Positions 1-14,035 of a stretch of 64,000 bases of DNA are shown piece after piece (the first letter of the stretch is position 1; each line of letters begins with the position of its first letter). The position numbers and the translations under genes are program-made. This DNA comes from Ctena decussata. Its lineage: Eukaryota; Mollusca; Bivalvia; Lucinida; Lucinidae. The DNA lies in the NCBI GenBank assembly GCA_963989385.1, contig OZ022509.1, forward strand, positions 81,044,043 through 81,108,042, in the 5' to 3' direction. Below the pieces are notes generated by a model. The model saw nothing but the letters and a program-made list of their open reading frames with translations. It had not been told where the DNA came from and ran no database searches.

Positions 1-340
1 TCTGCCAGAATTTAATCTAGAAGCTTAAGATAGAATTTGGCACATTTTCTTGTTGAATGTAAAGCCATCTAGGTCTAAAAATGATATAAATTACCCCAAC
101 CACTTTATTCGGCCTTAAAATCTTAAGTGAATTTTCGAAGGTCAGTAGCTGAACTGCAACGATAAATATGTCATACTGATGACTTAGCTTAGCATAAACA
201 TGCTTCAATTTAGAAAACTGATCTCTGAAGGCATGAGAAGTCAGAAACAAAGGCACAAAGAGCAGAATACTGCATGCATAATAACACAAACAGCGCAACA
301 TACTTATGAATAGTCTTTGTAAATCTCCTCGGCAGGAAAT
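1..340. other. AT-rich sequence, no gene seen
   Basis: No coding signal, RNA gene or clear repeat was recognised. The 114-codon open frame on the minus strand (17-361) has no recognisable domain and looks like chance in AT-rich DNA. Confidence 0.4.
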
Positions 341-1640
341 ATGTAGGGGACCACTAAACATTGCTACGTACTAAACATGTTAGCTCCGGGCCTTATGGTT
401 TCACAGAAGAAGATAATTTATTAAGATTCTAAGAAGTAAGAGAAGAAGATTTTTTAAGTTTTTTTTCCCGATTTTAAGTCTATTGTTGCCAATGATCTCC
501 GTGGGGGGAAGGCGCGGGGGCATGGAAGAGGGGCGGGGGGACAATTTGGATCCCAGGGGCATTGTTTGAAGGATTTATGTATCTGACCACTAAACATCGT
601 TACCTACTAAATATGTAAGATCTGGGCCTCATGGTTTCAGAGAACATTGTTGAAGGTTCTCAGCTATGTAGCCCTATATTAACAAATAACCCCCTAGGGT
701 GGGGCCTGTTTGGACCCCAGGGGCATTGTTTGCAGGATTTATGCAGGGGATCACTAAACATTGCTACATACTAAATGTTTAAGCTCTGGGCCTCATGGTT
801 TCAGAGAAGAAGATTTCTTTTAGTTTTTCCCTTCATAAGACAAAGGGAGCTAATGACCCCTGGGGCGTGGCCAATTTGAACCCAAGGGCCATGATTGGCA
901 GGATTTATGTATGTGACTACTAACCAGTGCTTCATACTGAATATGTAAGCTCTGGGACTCATAGTTTCAGAGAGGAAACTTTTTCAAGGTTCTTAAAGCT
1001 ATATAGCCCTGTATAAACAAATGACCCCCTGAAATGGGGCCAGTTTGGACCCCAGGGACATGGTTGGCAGGATTAATGTACGGGACCACTAGACACTACT
1101 ACATACTAAATGTATCAGCTCTGGGCCTCATGGTTTCAGAAAAGAAGATTTTTTTTAAGTTTTTCCCAGTATAAGTCTATGGGGTGGCCAGTTTGGACCC
1201 GCGGGGCATGGTTGGCAGGATTTATGTATGTGACCACTAAACATTGCTACATACTAAATATGAGAGCTGTGGTTCTCATGGTTTCAGAAAAGAAGATTCT
1301 TGAAAGTTTGTTAGGCTATTTAGCCCTATATAAAACAATGTGCCCCTAGAGTAGGGCCAGTTTGGACCCCAAGGGATGAATTGGCAGGAGTGATGTAGGG
1401 GACCACTAAACATTGCTACATACTAAATATATATGCACTGGGCCTCATGGCTTCAGAGAAGACGATTTTTTAAGTTTTTCCCATTACAAGTCTATGGGGC
1501 TATATGTTGCCATGGCAATCAGAGTTCCAATCTGATCTGCCCTTTAACCATTTGCAGCCAATTCCCTACCCCAACAATGCTGCACCTAAAATTTGATCAA
1601 GATTGCACAGATGGTTTAGGAGATATTTATGTTTAAAAGT
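341..1640. repeat. Degenerate tandem repeat, about 150-160 bp half-units
   Basis: The phrases GGACCACTAAACATTGCTAC, CTCTGGGCCTCATGGTTTCAG and CAGTTTGGACCCCAGGGGCA return in the same order about seven times (near 350, 590, 750, 910, 1090, 1230 and 1410). The copies are diverged, and alternate ones carry either a short AAGAAGATTTTTTAAG segment or a longer tail with CTATATAGCCC. Short open frames here (1110-1349, 1433-1636) are repeat translations. No gene is supported. Confidence 0.8.
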
Positions 1641-2202
1641 GTGGACGGCGACAAGAACTACGGACCAAGGCTGCACTATAAGCTCACCTTGACAGGTGAG
1701 CTAATAACTTAACAAACATCCCTTATTTTAACATGAAATTTCCAAGTCCATGACCTTGACCTCAAGATAACTGAGTGGGCAAGGGTGTAAAACGTAAGAC
1801 CATTATCTAGCATACGTGACAGTATCAACTTAGGCTATCAATGGGTTAAAGAGATATGGGTGTTTAATAACCTAAGACACCCAAAAGGTGGACATGGACG
1901 CGGATGCAGACACGGATGCCGACACCGAGTTGACAATAATAGATCTTCCCGAAGATCATTCAGGCGAGCTCAAACAATGACTTCTTTCGAGAGGAGTGGG
2001 CGGGGTGGGGAGGTGGCTAGTAGGCGGGAAGGAAGTGGGGGACAGGGGATATAATTTGTAATTTAGAACCAGAAAAGTAAACATGTTACCATTTTTGAAT
2101 GCAAAGATGTTTTGGAGGTCATCACCTTATATCACAATGCATGTCCAAGTTATCTGCATATTAATCCTCTAGTGGATTATCCTTTCAACACATGAAGTAT
2201 TT
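1641..2202. other. Unassigned non-coding DNA
   Basis: It contains a small arginine-rich open frame (1860-2054) with no domain and a G-rich tract near 1995-2050. Near 2150-2182 there is a short stretch resembling the TAATCCACTAGTGGATTA core of the elements at 49.4 and 60.4 kb. Confidence 0.35.
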
Positions 2203-2460
2203 AGCCAGGTCGCATAGTGCAGTCGGTAGCGCGTCTGACTCAAGAGCTAGAGGTCCTGGGTTCAATACCCGGTCCGGCTACTTACTTCCGTTTCTTCTTC
2301 CGCTGATTCAAGAAGGACAGTTTTCAGTTACTGGCGAAAGTATGTTCACTTAGTACTGGTTAACCGCATAGGAGGTCTAAGCCGGCCAAAGAATAGTGTC
2401 GTAAGGTTACCTGACCGTACCGACATGACCATGGCTGTTTACCCTGAGGCAACAAAACAA
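2203..2460 (+). mobile_element. tRNA-derived SINE, family A, copy 1
   Basis: A tRNA-like head (2203-2280) has a D-arm-like GTGCAGTCGGTAGCGC and a T-arm-like GGGTTCAATACCC. It is followed by a body beginning near CGCTGATTCAAGAAGG and running through ACTGGTTAACCGC to GACATGACCATGG. The same head and body occur on the minus strand at 43.5 and 47.0 kb. Those copies have a CAT anticodon-like loop, so the source may be a tRNA-Met-like gene. The head is diverged and fused to a SINE body, so it is not called as a working tRNA gene. Confidence 0.85.
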
Positions 2461-3230
2461 CAATCTCAGATGTTACGTCATTTGATAAATAGGAGTTATA
2501 TCAACCTGTTTACGTCTATTGTTCTGCTTCAATCTGCATTTATAAACATTGATTCTGTTCACTATCTTCATTACCATCCACATTGTCCATCTGAATAGAG
2601 GTTATGGTTAAAGCAAAATTCGCACTGGTGGGTGGGGTAAACCAATAGTAATAATACTATATGATCGACCGGTTATGCATAATCAGCAAATCTAACGGTA
2701 GAAAAAAAGCTAAAGAACAGTATATAACTGTTTTATCAACGACCTCTATGGATTCAACCTTTTAGAAATGATGTTTAGAAGTGGCTTTCCGACCAAAAGT
2801 AGCAGTGCAGTGGTTTAATTCCTTCGAAAACAAGACATGAAAAAATCAAGTTTCGCATGCTCCGATTTTGTCCTGCTTTTAGTATGTTATAAATGTAGGT
2901 CTTTGGAGCTTATAACCGCAAAGAAACCTTTTGTTGCAATTTGTTTTAGGTTACCCCACAATTTGACTGGACTATAACTCTAAACAATGAAAGAGTAAAC
3001 AGTGAAGATACAGCACAAACGGCTCAAGACGGAGTTGCTTGAATAGAGTTTACACTGTTTGCCATGTTGAAGGTTATTTACATCAATGGAGAGCGAACCT
3101 CACTTAGTAAAGTAAAACGATATGCAATGATAAGGAATTAATACAATCGAATCCCACATTCCGCTCTGAAAACCAGTAGGGTGAAGCACATACACATAAA
3201 AAGATTGACACACTAATTCACGAAAGACAC
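2461..3230. other. Unassigned non-coding DNA
   Basis: No repeat family, RNA gene or coding exon was recognised between the SINE and the satellite array. Confidence 0.35.
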
Positions 3231-6200
3231 GCACATTTTTTTCAACCAAAATATTAGGGTTTTACAGATTTCAACATCAGGAATTTTAATGAAACGTTAA
3301 CTAACGGTTACATTAGTTTTCTGACATTTTTTGTTGGAAAATAAGAGAAGCTTTTGCAGCGCAAAAGCTTTTCACATTTTTTGAACAAAAATATTAGGGT
3401 ATTTGAGATTGGACCACTCGGTACATTTGCTTCAAATTCTGTATGCTTATGTAATTTAACATTGCCAAGCCACTGGCATGCAAAACTTCTTATTGCACAA
3501 CCCGCAGGTTTGCACAATAATCACTGTGTGAGTCCGACGTCCGTCCATTATCAGTTAGCGAAAACCGTAATCAGTTAGCGAAAACGCTTATAACTCTTGA
3601 ACCGCATGGGATATTTTGACAAAATTTTGCATACTTATACTTGTCAACATTGTCTAACGACTCGCCTGATAACAACCTTATTTGATGGACGAAGTCTTAC
3701 TGAACACAAGTTGAAAATTTACGGCCAACTACTGAAAATGCTCACACATCTTGAACACCGTGGTAAATATGGTTCTAATTTTGTATGCTTATGTATTTTA
3801 AGATAGTCCAGCCCTCGTCATGCAAAATAGTGACGAGGCTTCACCGAGCAGTGCAAAAGCTTCTCAAATTTTTTCAACAATTACATTAGGGTATTTGAGA
3901 TTTCAACATATGAAATTTTAACAAAAATATTATGGTATTACAAATTTCAACATCAGAAATTTTAACGAAACGTTAACTAACGATTACATTAATTTTCTGA
4001 TATTTTTTGTTGAAAAATATGAGAAGAAAAAGCTTCTCACATTTTTTGAACAAAAATATTAGGGTATTTGAGATTGGATCGCTTGGTACATTAGCTTCCA
4101 ATTTAGTATACTTATGTAATTTAACATTGCCCTGCCACTGGTATGCAAAACTTCTTATTGCACAACCCGCAGGTTCGCACTATAATCAATGTGTGAGTCC
4201 GTCCATCCGTCCGTTATCAGTTAGCGAAAACCGTAATCAGTTAGCGAAAACGTTTATAACTCTTGAACCGCCTGGGATATTTTGACAAAATTTTGCATAC
4301 TAATGCATGTGAACATTGTCTAACGACTCGCCTGCACAACAACCTTATTTGATGGACGAGGCTTTGCTGAGCACAAGTTGAAAATTTACGGCCAACTACT
4401 GAAAATGCTCATAACTGTTGAACTCCGTTGTAAATATGGTTCAAATTTTGTAAGCTTAAGTATTCTAACATAGTCCAGCCAACAGCATCCAAAACAGTGA
4501 CGAGGCTTCACCAAGCAGTGCAAAAGCTTCTCACATTTTTTTTCAACAAAAATATTAGGGAATTTGAGATTTCAACATCAGAAATTTTAACGAAACGTTA
4601 ACTAACGATGACATTAGTTTTCTGAAATTTTTGTTGAAATTTTCACAATTTTTTTCAACAAAAATATTAGGGTATTACAGATTTCAATGTCAGAAATTTT
4701 AACGAAACGTTAACTAACGATGACACTAGTTTTCTGATATTTTTGTTGAAAAATATGAGAAGCTTTTGCAGCGCAAAACTTCTCACATTTTTTTCAACAA
4801 AAATATTAGGGTATTGCAGATTTCAACATTAGAAATGTTACATTAGTTTTTTGATATTTTTTGTTGGAAAATAACGAAACGTTATCTAACGATGACACTA
4901 GTTTTCTGATATTTTTGTTGAAAAATATGAGAAGCTTTTGTAGTGCAAAAGCTTTTCACATTTTTTCAACAAAAATATTAGGGTATTTGAATTGGACCGC
5001 TTGGTACATTTGCTTCAAATTTTGTATACTTATGTAATTTAACATTGCCCAGCCACTGGTATGCAAAGCTTCCGTGCGTCCGTACGTTATCAGTTAGCGA
5101 AAAGCGTAATCAGTTAGCGAAAATGCTTATAACTCTTGAACCGCATTGGATATTTTGACAAAATTCTGCATACTAATACATGTCAACATTGTCTAACGAC
5201 TCGCCTGCATAACAACCTTATTTGATGGACGAGGCTTTGCTGAGCACAAGTTAAAAATTGACGGACAACTACTAAAAATGTTCATAACTCTTGAACACCG
5301 TGGTAAATATGTTTCAAATTTTTGTATGCTTATGTGCTGTAACATTGTCCATCCACCGGCATGCAAAACAGTAACGAGGCTTCACCGAGCAGTGCAAAAG
5401 CTTCTCACATTTTTTCTACAAAAATATTAGGGTATTTGAGATTTCAACATCAGAAATTTAAACGAAACGTTAACTAACGATTACATTAGTTTTCTGATAT
5501 TTTTATTTCAAAAATATGAGATGCTTTTGAAACGCAAAAGCTTTTCACATTTTTTTCAACAAAAATATAAGTGTATTACAGATTTCAACAACCGAAATTT
5601 TAACGAAATGTTAACTAACGATTAAATTTGTTTTCTGATATTTTTTTGTTGAAAAATATGAGAAGCGCAAAAGCTTCTCACATTTTTTCAACAAAAATAT
5701 TAGGGTATTACAGATTTCAACATCAGAAATTTTAACGAAACGTTAACTGTCGATAACATTAGTTTTCTGATTTTTTTTGTTGGAAAATATTAGAGGCTTA
5801 TGCGCTGCAAAAGCTTTTCACATTTTTTTCAACAAAAATATTAGGGTATTACAGATTTCAACATCAGAAATCTTAACGAAACGTTAACTAACGATTACAT
5901 TAGATTTCTGATATTTTTGTTGAAAAATATGAGAAGCTTTTGCAACGCAACAGCTTCTCTCATTTTTTTTCAACAAAAGTGTTAGGGTATTACAGATTTC
6001 AACAGCAGAAATTTTAACGATACGTTAACTAAAGATTACATTAGTTTTCTGATATTTTTTGTTGAAAAATAAACGCTTCTCACATTTTTCAACAAAAATA
6101 TTAGGGTATTTGAGATTGGACCGCTTGGTACATTTGCTTCAAATTTTGTATACTTATGTAATTTAACATTGCCCAGCCACTGGTATGCAAAACTTCTTAT

Positions 6201-6975
6201 TGCACAACCCGCAGGTTTGCACTATAATCACTGTGTGAGTCCATCCGTCCGTCCGTTATCAGTTAGCGAAAACCGTAATCAGTTAGCAATGACGCTTATA
6301 ACTCTTGCACCGCATGGGATATTTTGACAAAATTTTGCAAACTTATACATGTCAACATTGTCTAATGACTCGCGTGCATAACAACCTTATTTGATGGACG
6401 AGGCTTTGCTGAGCACAAGTTGAAAATTTACGGCCAACTACTAAAAATGCTCATAACTCTTGAACACCGAGGAATATAGGGTTCAAATATTGTATGCTTA
6501 TGTATTTTAACATAGTCCAGCCACCGGCATGCAAAACAGTGACGAGGCTTCAGCGAGCAGTGCAAAAGCTTCAACAAAAATATTAGGGTATTTGAGATTT
6601 CAACATCAGAAATTTTAATGAAACGTTAACCAACGATGACATTGATTTTCTGGTATTTTTTTGTTTTAAAAAAAGAGGAGCTTTTGCAGCGCAAAAGCTT
6701 TTCACATTTTTTTCAACAAAAATATTAGGGTATTACAGATTTCAACATCAGAAATTTTAACGAAACGTTAACTTACGATTGCATTAGTTTTCTGATATTT
6801 TTTGTTGAAAAATATGAGAAGCTTTTGCAGCGCAAAGCTTCTCACATTTTTTGCTACAAAAATATTAGGGTATTACAGATTTCAACATCAGAAATTTTAA
6901 CGAAACGTTAACTAACGATAACATTAGTTTTTTGATATTTTTTGTTGAAAAATATGAGAAGCTTTTGCACTTCAG
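3231..6975. repeat. Composite satellite array built from a palindromic element
   Basis: Two unit types alternate. The short unit (about 145 bp) has TTTTAACGAAACGTTAACTA, then TGTTGAAAAATATGAGAAGC, then a hairpin GAAGCTTTTGCAGCGC with its complement, then TTTTCAACAAAAATATTAGG. The long unit (about 480 bp, starting near 3394, 4058, 4982 and 6102) adds GGACCGCTTGGTACATTTGC, the doubled phrase AATCAGTTAGCGAAAA, and GATGGACGAGGCTTTGCTGA. The short-unit core matches the centre of the solo palindromic elements at 37,598-37,845 and 50,044-50,287, so the array looks like an amplified transposon core. Open frames inside are repeat translations. Confidence 0.85.
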
Positions 6976-9900
6976 ATAAGCGAACTGTGCTTATCAGCTT
7001 TCACATGTGCGCAGTCTGCTCAGTAATTGCACGGAGTCAGATTATCAAAACACGCAACATCTTATTGATTACTGTACGTACTATATTTTTTCCGACTAGA
7101 ATGCGCATTTACGCATACTAGTCTTAGCAGTGTCGGTTCTCTCCTCAAAGGTTCGGAACGAAAGGTTTTCACACCTATAAAACAGCTCATAATTTTAAAA
7201 GATTTGCTTTAATCAGCAAGGCTATAAACTCGGATAGAAGCTACATGATTTTACAACGCATCTATAATTAGAAACTGAAAGTACAAACGGTTTGAAGGAG
7301 TAAGTGCGTATTTTAAAACATCATTTTATGAAGAAAATAAAATCGGTTCTAAGCCTGAAAAAGCCGAAGGATTCACTTAGTTTGTTACTCCCCTTTCAAT
7401 TTTATTCAGAACAAAAAAAGAAGAGACCCAGATTTGGAGAAACGAAAATTCCACAGGTTTTTATTGGTTAATACCCCTCACCTGCCTTGAAAGGCCATTT
7501 CGCGCCCTCCTCCCCCCCCCTCCTCCCACACACACCCACAAACATCAATTATGCACTTGTTTCTTGGTGTGCTACCATGGCGACTTTTTCCTCAGCCCCG
7601 TATAATCTACCTGTAAACGACGATATCGCGCGAGCTTGAAAAAGCATTAAAATACATAGGGCATTGACTTCTTGAAGACTCTTTTTTGTCTTCCTTGAAT
7701 AAAAAATAAAAAAAATGTTGTGTTAGGTCAATATAGTGCACTTTTTTAGCTGCACATAAATTTTTTTTTGAAACTTTTAAGTTTACATTTAATGCGGTCA
7801 TTTTGCTCTGATTAATACGGCCATCATTTCCTAATAGTAGATAGGGACAATAGAGAAAATGAGCAAAAGGTTACTCAGTTTTCTACGTTTTTCTTAAAGC
7901 ACGGACCTAAAGTCAAAAATGTTGTGTTATCCTAGTATTCTACAATATCATACAAATCTTTTGATATATTTTGTAGGAAAATCAAAGAAATATTTTTGCG
8001 GTCATTTTTTACAAACTTACTTCCCTACATCCAAAAACTGAATTTACAGTGCCGTGCGTGACTCTATCGAGGTGAGGAGAATTGTTTGGGACGGCTGTGC
8101 AAGTCCAGCAGTCTGTTTGTCCTTCTGCTGTAGTCAGTGAGTGAAATTGCTCATAACTCTTAATCACATGGTGTAGTTTGATAAAAATATGCATCATTCT
8201 ACAAGAAATGACCAATTTCATTTCCATACATTCCTTCTGGCACCAGAAACTAACTATTCTACATTCACCACGAGTTGTGCACATTACCATCAGTTGTTTT
8301 TGTATTTTAATTACACAAAAAAATAAAACAGAAGGCAGATTGGGCAGAAATACGGGTGACAGCTAGTTATAAAGATGACTGAATGCATTTCCACTTGTAA
8401 TTTATTGTTTGTTGAGATGTCTTTGTCAATCTTTCCCTTTGATGTTGGGGATGGGGTTTGGGATCTGATTCAGTCAGTTCCTGAAGTGTAGTTAAATTTC
8501 CATGTTTATCTGCTAGTGTTTACAATGGAAAACAACTTTTCTGACTTCTGTGATCGTAAACCCCTATAGTTGAATAAAATAAATTATAATTTTAATCACA
8601 GTGACTCTTAATCGATGACTATTTTGCAGGTTAATCGTTGAGTAAAATGCACTTGAAATATATAATTTGATAATTGGCCTGTTTTCAGCGGTAAGTAAGT
8701 CATAAATACAGCAGGCAATGATGAATTTTTTTACGCGAATTATAAGAACAACAATAAACTTCTGTTTAAAATGCTTTGTGGACTTTTTATTCAGCCCCTT
8801 TTGTCTATGTCCCTACGAGCACTGAAAACTTAAAGAAATTTGAAGACAGTAAGCAATCTACAAAACTTGAAGAACTAGCTTGAGAATGGTTGTTGTCATC
8901 TTGTTTTATGACATTGTGCAGTTCCCTGGAACGGTCAGTTTATGGCAAATATACTGTATTTGTAATATACCAAGCTGATGTAACCAGTTGCACTCGCTCA
9001 GCAAGAAGCAAGAGTTTGACAGTACAAAATTTAGAGAATTAAGATGAAATATGTTCAAGTAAATTAGATGTATAAAGAGTTCATAGACTGATGTATTCCA
9101 GAAATCACCTACATGCTATGCTGCTGATGACATTAAAATTACAATTTTCGAATTGTCTCCAAATGACAGTTTGAATGAGAATGAAATGCCAAGTCCTGTG
9201 TGTAAGAAAATTCTGACCAAATTATTTTAAATCGTGGTGCTACAATTTCAATTTTACAGTTTTAGATTAAGAAAATGTTTTTTTTTTTTTCTGTCACTTT
9301 AAGTTTTTCCATTGCGTGATGCCTTCTCATTTTCAGCTATCAATCAGATTTAAGATATATTGCAATAAACCATCGTTCTGTCTATTTATGCCTGAAATCA
9401 CTCATATAGTGCAGAAACAATCCATGTTTTCACAGCATCAGTGTCCTAAAGATGCGTGTTGGGTTGCCGAGGTGTACCGAAGCTGGATGAGGTTTCGATT
9501 TGTCTTGCTTTTTAAAGGGAGTTAATAATAATTTTGCGCATTTCTCTGCCGTAGTATAACTCGAAATCTTTAACTACAATGGCGTCTGTGTCTGCACCTC
9601 ACAGATGCATTCGATGTAGTATTATAATTTTCAGTAACGAACTTTTTAACTTGTAAAATTTGTAATTATTTTCAAGCTGTTAAGCGCTTAAAATCTTAAT
9701 GATACCGCCCGTAGATTACTGTGAATCACCAGCCCATTAAATAGGATGACACATCGCAAAGCCGTCCCCCAGCCATTTCATGTAACTTGAATATAGATTT
9801 CTTTGTACCTGCCATTATAAACAGAGGCTGCTTTCATTCTTTAGAATTCTTAAACTCATAAGCCTTCCTTGCCATGTAGGAAAAGAACTCGTTGATGAAA

Positions 9901-12900
9901 TAGCAGAATTTGTATTAAGGTCAACAGAGTGATGCGCTTGTTTGACGTTAACGCAACATTTCCATAACTTACTTAAAATCTGACTAAGCTATGTTGTTTT
10001 TAATGTATTTAATCTTTAGTATTTGGTTTATCATGACTTTCAGCACTGTATAAAGAGTTGAATTATTACTAATGTATAGATTCGTAGAAATATTCCACGC
10101 ACCTTTAGTGCAGTCATGTTCTTAACATATTTTGTTTTAAAGGAAATGATCAAAAACAAACTTACACATCGTTTAAGGATTGCAGCTGATGAAAAAATAA
10201 TTTCATAGTCGTTATAATCGTATGTGATTTCATAATATATTACAAATGATAAAGTGCTGCTAATAAAAAAATTAAATTTGATCAAATTTGGCGTTTTTGC
10301 AACATTTATCTGAAAAAAAAAAAGAATCTTTATTCTTGCAATTAAGAAGAACTTTCTGTCTAAAGTCACTACGGCGTATTCAATTATTTAAAGCTTGATA
10401 TAAAGTCTTTGCTTTACAATATCTAAGACCAAGAAATTAATGAAAAAAAAATGTACTTTCAATTGTTTCCCCAAAAAGAATCAGAAGAAGAAAAATAAAT
10501 CTGCAGATCTGTCAGATTTTAGCGCGAAACTACTAAGTGTTACTTACATTTTTCTGCTTCTCTTGTAAAAACTTAAAATCTGCAGTTATATCGGAGGAAG
10601 TCCGTAAAGTATACATAATGATTTTGCTTTCATTGCAAGCCAGAGAAAGAAAGATTTCCAAACGGAAGGGTTTTTTTTTATAATTAAATCAAGCAAGTCA
10701 TCCTTTATTAATGTGTGTGGTAACAAGACAAATACATAAATTATATTTGTATAGCAAAAATATAAAACACAAACCTTGCGTGTTTCTACTCCGCACCTAG
10801 AACAACACCTAGCCGGGGGTATAATCCTGGAGTGAAATGTGGAGCTTTTTATATGCAAATATATTTTAAAAGAAAACCACTCTCGTGTGCAAGCCTTTGC
10901 ACACGTCTCTATTCCGGGAATAAGTGAATAAGTGATGTGTACTTCAGAAATATGACCCAACTAAAAATACTAAGAGGAAAATAAGTGTATTTCTTTGTAG
11001 TTTTCTATGAAATGTATAGAAGTTTTCTCATCTCTAAATTCTGGGAGTAAAAAGATGTAGCTCATGAACTTACAATCGCGAGACCTGAAAAGCTTTTACC
11101 AACACATCCTTTTCAGAACCTTCAGTACCCGACGGTTTTGTATTGTTTCTAAGGATACTCGTTGCAAAAACCTGACAATACCGTTAGGGCTATATTCGAG
11201 GGAGAATCAATATATAATACAAATCTATCTATATCTCTGTAACTTCTGAAGTAAAACTAGTGCAATACGTATAAAAGTGTACGAGGGGCGTTCGAAAAGT
11301 AATGCAAATGGCCTCGAAACTTTGTTTAGGGGAATATTGGGCACATATGCTATGCATATGCTGAAAACACTACATTTTGTCGTTACAATGATACCAAACG
11401 CTGTACAAAGACACCTTTCCATATTGACTTTCAACGCATTTTATTAGGCCCCAGTCATACCACTGGGCTAATTTCATATGTAAAATATTTTCAGTGTTGG
11501 GCATTCAAGTCAAATATCCTTGTAAACATAAAATTTATCTTTGTCAGTTGCTTGTCCATTGTTGCCTATAATATTCATACAAAAGTTAGAAGGGTGGCAA
11601 CTGTTATCGATTTATTCCTTGCAAAGCAAAGCGCAATTCTTGTGACGTTATTGAAATATACGTTAACGTCATTTTTGAAAGATTGAAGAGGCTTCGTTTT
11701 TGGAATTAATTTGAATTTATTGACAGGTTTTCGTTGACCAATGTAAATGCTCTTGTTGACAAGATTTTGAATACTAATACACTTGTTTTCATTACAAAGT
11801 CATTTAATTTTAGTAGCAATGGGGAATTTGCTACTACATGATCCATATTCCCGGGCTACTATGGAACCCAGATTAAAACTAATTTCCGCGATATTTACAG
11901 GACAACATTGCCTGAGCGTTGTCTTTAATATCAATTCTCTGTAACTTTTGGAAAACGTTGGCCACGCTATGTCTGGGATTTTAGTATTTTTTTGTCTACA
12001 TATCAGGTCTGATGCAAAACCACCATAAACGGAGTCGAAATCTTCATTTTATATTTCGTTGCCATGGAAACGGAGAATGTTTGTTCTGGGAAGATGGCAG
12101 ATGGCAGAAAAAATGAAGATAAACAATTGGGAAATTGGCAAAATTGTTTGTTATTTTCTCGTCTCTACAGAATTTTTTTTGAAAAGAAATGTTTTAAACA
12201 TCAAAGCACTAAGTTGGCATAGCACAATGATATAAAGTTGGTGACAAAATTTCCCACAGGTTTCTTACACCAGAGGCCCGAAAAAGGGGAAAATTGGCAT
12301 TTTATGAAATTTGTGAAAAATGCAATATTACACTTTTTCGGCGGAGTTTTTGGACAGTTTAACAGAAGATGCCCAGACAAAGACTAGTAGGGTGAAAGAA
12401 CAATATATGTAAGAGTAAAATATAAAAAAAACTGGATGGAGAAATTCAAATCAAAAGGTCAAGGTCAATGTTAAAATAGCTAAAAAATGCTATTTTAATG
12501 CCCTTTTTCGACATTTATTCTTATAAATATCATTTTTTATGTTTTAAAGGCAGTTTTAAAGCGCAAAGAACTATTAAACATTATACATCTGATCATCACA
12601 GCAACACTAGTTTATCCAGGAGCAACAAGTTTTCTTGGTCAAGGTCACCAAAATCAGAAATGTTAATAAATAACACATTTTATATGAAAATTATGATATT
12701 TTCTTGCTTCGATGAAGTATGTTATTGTAGCAAACAGTCTAGATACAATTGACAGTAACTGTGCTTCAATTTTTGACATAATTGAGGTCAAAGGAAATTG
12801 CAGTGCAAAGGTCAAGATCCATAACATCCACGAAATTATGGCAGAAATGAACTCAGTATCATGCATTATGATCATTTACAAAGTCTGACAATTCTTGATT

Positions 12901-13400
12901 TCATTATTAATTGGTCATTTAATATTATGATACATCATCTGAATCAGAGGGACCATTTAAGGTCAAGGTCACTTATTTTAAGTCCGACCTGTCTGTCAAT
13001 ATTTAGGAATTTTCGTCGATTATAAGCAATTTTCGTAGGCTTTATGCAATGTTTGCTGAAGCTTGCTGGGTAAACAATTCATTTAATGTTTGCGAACAGT
13101 TTATACCATTCATACCATTTGCATTAAATGACTCGTCGAGGCCAAGGCCATCAGTAGTCAAGAGATTCTTGTGTCTACATGTCAGTTCATATAAGATAGC
13201 TGCATCATTAATCGTCATACTGGAAATAATGAAATGTTTTCATGGATGTATTATCTTCTAATCCACTGTTGGAATTAACTCTTTAAAGGATCTATCCTGT
13301 TTTAAACATTCTAGTACACTTTTTGAAAAGCCGGTAGCTGATGATTTAAGAAGGGGTATGAAACCCACCTCCCGCACCCGTGCTCAAAACCCACCATTGG
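6976..13400. other. Long AT-rich non-coding stretch
   Basis: About 6.4 kb without a supportable gene. Items seen are: a C-rich tract and CACACACCC run near 7510-7545; a fragment at about 8390-8500 that is the reverse complement of part of the dispersed repeat at 14.0 and 26.9 kb; poly-A/T tracts; and a mariner-like end near 11,280. AAGGTCAAGGTCA-type motifs begin to appear from about 12,455. The 109- and 124-codon frames on the minus strand (10,040-10,369 and 10,586-10,960) have no recognised domain, conserved motif pattern or splice context. Confidence 0.4.
11279..11440. mobile_element. Possible mariner-like terminal fragment
   Basis: ACGAGGGGCGTTCGAAAAGT at about 11,281 resembles the ACGAGGGGNRTTCAAAAAGT-type ends often seen in mariner-like elements. 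No matching opposite end or transposase reading frame was found nearby, so this is at most a decayed remnant. Confidence 0.4.
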
Positions 13401-13429
13401 AAATTTTAGTGACGACCTTTGAGAAATAA

Positions 13430-14035
13430 AAAAAAATTTCTAGATTTTATTCCAAGATATTGTCACACTGTACATTTGTGTGAAAAATCAAAATCAGTCC
13501 ATAAATGAAGGCGCTTGAGCGATGACAAAGTTTTTCTATAAATAACCACTGTGACCTTGACCTTAGAACCATAAAACGCAATATTGTCCAAGATATTATC
13601 ACAGTTAACATTTGCGTGAAGTAAAATCCAAATCGGTTCACAAATAAAGGTGCTAGAGAGATAACAAAATTTAAAAAAAAATAGCCAACGTGACCTTGAC
13701 CTTAGAATGCTGAAACGCAAACTTGTCCAAGATATTATTTGTGTGAAGTTACATCAAAATCGGTTAATGGATGAAGGCACTAGAGCGATGACAAAGTTTT
13801 TCTGTAAATAGCCACTGTGACCTTGGCCTTGACCTACGAACGCTGAAACGCAAACTTATCCAAGATATTGTCAGCCTAATCATTTGTATGAAGTTTAATC
13901 AAAATCGGTCTACAAATAAAGTCGCTAGAGCTATGACTAAGTTTTTTCTACAAATAGCCACTGACCTTGACCTTAACCCTAAAATGCTGAAATTAAGATA
14001 TTATCAAACTATACATTTGTATGAAAATTTAAAGA
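13430..14035. repeat. Tandem repeat of about 140 bp, first block
   Basis: Units contain TCCAAGATATTGTCA, CAAAATCGGT, a phrase like ATGAAGGCGCTAGAGCGATGA, and TGTGACCTTGACCTTAGAAC. About four diverged copies lie here, and the same unit resumes at 14,456 after an inserted repeat. The open frames 13,447-13,720 are translations of the repeat. Each unit carries TGACCTTGACC. Confidence 0.8.

Noticed and set aside
2203..2280. A tRNA gene
   Set aside because: The head is diverged, has a poor anticodon stem, and is joined to the same SINE body as the copies at 43.5 and 47.0 kb.
10586..10960. A 124-codon minus-strand frame as a gene
   Set aside because: No domain, no promoter or splice context, and composition matches the surrounding AT-rich DNA.
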